18,593 nucleotides of DNA from positions 16,042 through 34,634 of the forward strand of contig DHQY01000008.1 of assembly GCA_002408205.1 (NCBI GenBank), read 5' to 3'. This DNA is from Bacteroidales bacterium UBA5326 (GTDB taxonomy: Bacteria; Bacteroidota; Bacteroidia; Bacteroidales; UBA932). The translations under genes were made by a program, and so were the position numbers. Of the stretch, positions 15,273 through 18,593 are shown piece after piece. The notes below the pieces were generated by a model. That model worked only from the letters and a program-made list of their open reading frames with translations, was not told where the DNA came from and ran no database searches. Numbering within the stretch: the first letter of the stretch is position 1; the number at the start of each line of letters is the position of its first letter.

Positions 15273-16484
15273 TTATTTCATAAGTTTAAATGTGTCAGTA
15301 GCAATGACCAGTTCCTCGTCTGTGGTGATAACAGCCAGGATGGTCTTTGATCCCGGTTGGGAGAGGATAACGTCGGTGCCGCGGGCGTTACGGTTCTTTT
15401 CTGAGTCGAATTCAATACCCAGGAAGCCGAGGCTTTTCCCTATCTTTTCTCGGATCATTCCGTCGTTCTCGCCAATGCCGCCGGTAAAAATAACAAGATC
15501 GACCCCGTTGAGCACGGCGGTATAAGTGCCAATGTATTTGAGTACGTTGTAGCTGAATACCTGTTGTGCCAGTTGGGCGCGGGGATTACCTTCGGTGACA
15601 GCGTTCTCAATGTCGCGGCAGTCCGAGCTCAGTCCGTAAAGTCCCTGCAGACCGCATTTCTTATTAAGAAAGTCGTTGGTCTGTGCGGGGGTCCAGCCTT
15701 CTTTTTCCTGAAGGAAGGTAACTACCGAGGCATCTATATTGCCGCTCCGGGTACCCATGACCAGGCCTTCGAGGGGGGTGAAGCCCATGGAGGTGTCCAC
15801 GGATTTTCCGCCTTTTATAGCGGTAACTGAGGCGCCGTTGCCCAAATGGCAGGTGATGACTTTTGCCGTATTATAATCCAATCCGGTGAATTCGCACCCT
15901 TTTTTGGCCACGAATTGGTGGCTGGTCCCGTGGAATCCGTAACGGCGGATATCGTATTTCACATATAGTTCATAAGGGATGGCATACATGTATGCGTAAT
16001 CGGGAACCGTCTGATGGAAAGCGGTATCGAATACGGCAACCTGTTTGGCTCCGGGCAGCAGTTTTTCTACGGCATGGATACCCAGCAGATGAGCCGGGTT
16101 GTGTAGGGGAGCCAGTTCGCTCAGACGTTCAATTTTGCTGATCACGTCCTGATCTATGATCACACTTTCGTGGAAATATTTCCCGCCTTGAGCTACACGG
16201 TGGCCAACGGCCTGGATATCGGAAAGAGATTTGACTACGCCCCATTTCTCATCGGTAAGAAATTTTAACAATTCTTTGATACCTACAGTATGATCCGGAA
16301 TGGGAAGCTCAACTCTTATTTTTTCTTTTCCGTGGGTTAAGCGGGTATGGACCACATCGCCGTTCTCTTGCCCGATGCGTTCAACTAACCCTTTGGCTAA
16401 CAAAGAATAATCTTTTTCAGAATGCATCTGGAGAACTTGGTATTTAATGGAAGAACTTCCACAATTCAAAACAAGAATAATCAT
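15273..16484 (-). CDS. ackA: Acetate kinase
   Basis: This 403-residue acetate kinase forms ATP and acetate from acetyl-phosphate and ADP. Motifs are VLNCGSSSIKYQV at residues 5-17, GHRVAQGG, VAVFDTAFHQTVP, RRYGFHGTSHQFV, VITCHLGNGASVTAI, DTSMGFTPLEGLVMGTRSG and IFTGGIGEN. Length is normal for the family. It is first in the operon with ptb and buk. The usual partner pta is not adjacent: the gene that follows is ptb-like. A well-formed promoter lies 51 bp upstream. It diverges from the comEC-like gene. Confidence 0.96.
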   Translation of the reverse strand: MIILVLNCGSSSIKYQVLQMHSEKDYSLLAKGLVERIGQENGDVVHTRLTHGKEKIRVELPIPDHTVGIKELLKFLTDEKWGVVKSLSDIQAVGHRVAQGGKYFHESVIIDQDVISKIERLSELAPLHNPAHLLGIHAVEKLLPGAKQVAVFDTAFHQTVPDYAYMYAIPYELYVKYDIRRYGFHGTSHQFVAKKGCEFTGLDYNTAKVITCHLGNGASVTAIKGGKSVDTSMGFTPLEGLVMGTRSGNIDASVVTFLQEKEGWTPAQTNDFLNKKCGLQGLYGLSSDCRDIENAVTEGNPRAQLAQQVFSYNVLKYIGTYTAVLNGVDLVIFTGGIGENDGMIREKIGKSLGFLGIEFDSEKNRNARGTDVILSQPGSKTILAVITTDEELVIATDTFKLMK

Positions 16485-16506
16485 GACTGATGGTAAAAAT
16501 TTTTAG

Positions 16507-16514
16507 TAAATTTG
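16507..16514 (+). promoter_or_regulatory. Possible -7 box for the comEC-like gene
   Basis: TAAATTTG matches TAnnTTTG on the + strand, 72 bp before the comEC-like ATG. No TTTG is found at the -33 distance. It lies in the short region shared with the ackA promoter on the other strand. Confidence 0.35.
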
Positions 16515-16534
16515 GGTTTAAAAAATTGAATCGG

Positions 16535-16565
16535 CAAAAGTACGGAAACTTACCGTCATAAGCAA
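16535..16565 (-). promoter_or_regulatory. Bacteroidota-type promoter for ackA-ptb-buk
   Basis: On the minus strand, TTG (16565-16563), a 20-bp spacer and TACTTTTG (16542-16535) match the group consensus in both halves. The ackA ATG is at 16484. The -7 box is the same octamer as in the gyrA promoter, which supports a shared housekeeping sigma factor. Confidence 0.65.
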
Positions 16566-16586
16566 GCATGAGGGGGTGATTTAGGG

Positions 16587-18530
16587 ATGAAGGTGTGGAA
16601 AAATGTCTCAATGTGGTGGCCGGCAGTTGCCGTAATTAGCGGTTCGTGGGTTGGCCTTTCTTCCTTAACCCCTGATGTTCAGTATTTGTTTATCTATTTG
16701 TCAATCAGTTTTCTGATTCTTTTATTTTTATTACTTTGGTACGTTCATGGCAATACTTACCGTAGGTTTCGCTACGGAGTACACGTATATTTCGCCGGCC
16801 TTCCGGCACTTTTCCTGCTGGGGGCCCTAAATGCATCAATCGTCTCGGTTCCCTCTGTTGCCACTTACCATGCAAATTCCGGTGTTGCTTCCGGGACGTC
16901 TGCCGGTCCGGGTCCCGGCTCATCTGCCGGTCTTGATTATTCTGACCTCCCCAATGGCGAGTACGTAAAACTCTGCCTGAAGGTGACAGACTATCCCGTG
17001 CGTGCGACGTCCGCGGCCGGCCGGGTCTATGACCGTATGGAATGCCGACTGCTGTTTTTTGCGGACACGGCCGGCCGCCTCTGCCACGGATCGGAGAAAG
17101 TACTGGCGTATCTGGCTGCCGGACCCGCTGTCCGGAAAAGCATCACGGACAGCACTTCGGACAGCACTTCGGGCGTCTCGGGTATCACTTCGGACATAAC
17201 CTCGGGCGGCACACCTGGCATCTCGGATACTTTGACTTTCGCGGCGGACACGGTTTTATGGAGGCCCGGGGATGTCTTTTTTACCCGGTGCAGAACGTTT
17301 TGTTTTGAACAGCCCGAGTCCGAAAAGGATACCGTAGAGGGTAAGGTGGCGGTTAGTGGAGCCGCCGGTTCCTTCAAATACGCACGGTATATGGCACAGC
17401 GAGGTTTTTACCGGCGCGCCTATGTGTATTCTGTGCAGCGGGTCGGACATGAGCCCCGTTTAGCAGATAAGATAAAATGGCTTCGGGCGGACATGACACG
17501 CAATTTTAAAGGCGAGGCCGGGGCCCTGCTTTCAGGTATCTGTCTGGGATACAAGGCTCAGATGGATCGCGGGACCAGGGAGAATTTTATCAATACGGGG
17601 GTGGCTCATGTTCTGGCTGTGAGCGGGTTGCATGTTGGTGTGCTGTACGCTACGCTGTTGTTCCTATTGGGACTTCCTGCCCGGTGGAAGGTGGAGAGAA
17701 GGTATCGGCGCAAGACCGGCAGTCGCTTTAGGCAAAAGGCCGGAAAGAGAACTGGTCTTAGGAATGGGAATGTTCCGGGGCATGAGACGGATTTGATATC
17801 CAAAAGTAAGGAGGAACCGGTCTTTGGAAGAAAAGTGACCGGGAGAGTGCAAATCGGAGCAGATTGCCGGATGGAGGCCGTGGTGCCTGTTGGCCGGGGC
17901 AGGTATGTTGGCGCATTGGCACTCATTTGGGTTTACGCTGCAATTGTTGGCTTCTCGGCCAGTGTGGCGCGTGCCGCAACAATGCTTACCGTACACGGAG
18001 TTGGAAAGATGCTCGGTTGTCGTAGCAGCGGATTGAATGCATTGGCTGTATCGGCTCTTATAATGGTGATTATCAAACCGATGAGTCTTATGGATGCCGG
18101 GTTTCAGCTTTCTTACTGCGCTGTGGCCTCGTTACTCATCTTATTTCCTTTGTTACGTAACATACTGTCGCCTAAAAATCAGATTCTAAAGTATCTTTGG
18201 GAAATGTTATGCGTCACTGTGACGGTACAGGTCGGAACTGTCTGGTTGGTCTACCTGATTTTTGGAAGAGTGACTTTGTGGGGCCTGCTCCTGAATTTTG
18301 CAGTGGTACCTCTCTGTTCGCTCATACTTTATGCATTTACCGGCTATGTGGCATTTTATGGTTTGGATGCGGTGGCAGTAAAGTTTGGTGCAATTATTAG
18401 TGAAAAATCCGGGATATTCCTATGTGAGAGCTCCGGAATGTTCCGGGGAGCTGAGCAACTGTGTTTGAGTGTTATGCATTTTCTTGCCGGATTCATGCAA
18501 CAGATTGTCGATGCTGTTGCTGGAGTGTGA
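16587..18530 (+). CDS. ComEC/Rec2-family DNA uptake channel, short form with inserts
   Basis: This 647-residue polytopic membrane protein belongs to the ComEC family that carries single-stranded DNA across the inner membrane. Hydrophobic segments occur near residues 12-28, 32-52 and 68-88, followed by the OB-like DUF4131 region (about 120-285). The Competence domain has GALLSGICLGYKAQMD, VAHVLAVSGLHVG (339-351), GFSASVARAATM (455-466) and DAGFQLSYCAVASL (503-516). The C-terminal beta-lactamase-like domain is absent, as is common in Bacteroidota. Odd points are a Ser/Thr/Gly-rich insert (about 185-215) with a 12-bp DNA duplication, and a basic loop of about 70 residues (366-438) between two membrane segments where most members have a short loop. 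The stop codon lies inside the right-hand heptanucleotide repeat. Competence itself cannot be inferred from this gene alone. Confidence 0.9.
   Translation: MKVWKNVSMWWPAVAVISGSWVGLSSLTPDVQYLFIYLSISFLILLFLLLWYVHGNTYRRFRYGVHVYFAGLPALFLLGALNASIVSVPSVATYHANSGVASGTSAGPGPGSSAGLDYSDLPNGEYVKLCLKVTDYPVRATSAAGRVYDRMECRLLFFADTAGRLCHGSEKVLAYLAAGPAVRKSITDSTSDSTSGVSGITSDITSGGTPGISDTLTFAADTVLWRPGDVFFTRCRTFCFEQPESEKDTVEGKVAVSGAAGSFKYARYMAQRGFYRRAYVYSVQRVGHEPRLADKIKWLRADMTRNFKGEAGALLSGICLGYKAQMDRGTRENFINTGVAHVLAVSGLHVGVLYATLLFLLGLPARWKVERRYRRKTGSRFRQKAGKRTGLRNGNVPGHETDLISKSKEEPVFGRKVTGRVQIGADCRMEAVVPVGRGRYVGALALIWVYAAIVGFSASVARAATMLTVHGVGKMLGCRSSGLNALAVSALIMVIIKPMSLMDAGFQLSYCAVASLLILFPLLRNILSPKNQILKYLWEMLCVTVTVQVGTVWLVYLIFGRVTLWGLLLNFAVVPLCSLILYAFTGYVAFYGLDAVAVKFGAIISEKSGIFLCESSGMFRGAEQLCLSVMHFLAGFMQQIVDAVAGV
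17147..17170 (+). repeat. 12-bp tandem duplication inside the comEC-like gene
   Basis: GGACAGCACTTC occurs twice head to tail, coding for part of the DSTSDSTSG stretch. Degenerate related units follow to about 17226. This suggests the Ser/Thr-rich insert grew by in-frame duplication. Confidence 0.75.
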
Positions 18531-18593
18531 GGAGTGAGGAGTGAGAAGTGAGGAGTGAGAAGTGAGAAGTGAGGAGTGAGGAGTGAGGAGTGA
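18527..18593. repeat. Heptanucleotide tandem repeat (GTGAGRA), right end
   Basis: There are nine full 7-bp units, GTGAGGA or GTGAGAA, plus four bases, running to the window end. The units read GGA, GGA, GAA, GGA, GAA, GAA, GGA, GGA, GGA in their last three bases. The comEC-like stop codon (18528-18530) is inside the first unit. It is the same family and orientation as at positions 2-50. Confidence 0.92.

Noticed and set aside
18527..18593. CRISPR array
   Set aside because: The units are 7 bp and contiguous, with no spacers and no cas genes nearby.

Overview
The window looks like a Bacteroidales (phylum Bacteroidota) chromosome segment. Three things point there. Several genes have matches to the Bacteroidota housekeeping promoter (TTTG about 20 bp upstream of TAnnTTTG). 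The families are typical of the group: a Wza-like lipoprotein with a SCATSKDILYFQDID start, a ClpC with a VGF loop, a ComEC without the C-terminal nuclease-like domain, and Big2/LRR lipoproteins. The clpC - gyrA - TPR protein run also fits my recollection of the order. I cannot assign a genus; the butyrate kinase module fits an acid-producing gut-type or anaerobic fermenter. Both ends of the window lie in the same 7-bp tandem repeat, so it is probably a complete assembly contig bounded by dispersed repeats.

Layout. 1-50: heptanucleotide repeat. 147-1211 (+): cysteine-laddered LRR lipoprotein. 1214-5213 (-): three-gene polysaccharide export module in the order Wza-like lipoprotein, Wzc-like tyrosine autokinase, CpsB-type PHP phosphatase. 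Its kinase ends in a long Tyr-Gly tract. The lipoprotein's signal peptide is split by a T8 homopolymer that puts the only ATG out of frame. 5273-11721 (+): clpC, gyrA and a secreted TPR protein, closed by a strong intrinsic terminator. 11838-13159: a Y1 (HUH) RAYT-type transposase flanked by two 81-bp inverted-repeat-ended elements in the same orientation, sitting between convergent genes. 13170-16484 (-): ackA, ptb and buk, a substrate-level phosphorylation operon. 16587-18530 (+): ComEC-like channel, diverging from ackA; its stop codon lies inside the right-hand heptanucleotide repeat.

How the parts work together. The export lipoprotein, autokinase and phosphatase form one system that secretes a polysaccharide and sets its chain length through Tyr phosphorylation. 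ackA/ptb/buk turn acyl-CoA into acyl-phosphate and then ATP plus acetate or butyrate (or branched-chain acids). clpC and gyrA are housekeeping genes. The most unusual parts are the RAYT with its two REPIN-like elements, which looks like a self-contained REPIN-RAYT system in a Bacteroidales genome, and the homopolymer switch candidate at the start of the export operon.
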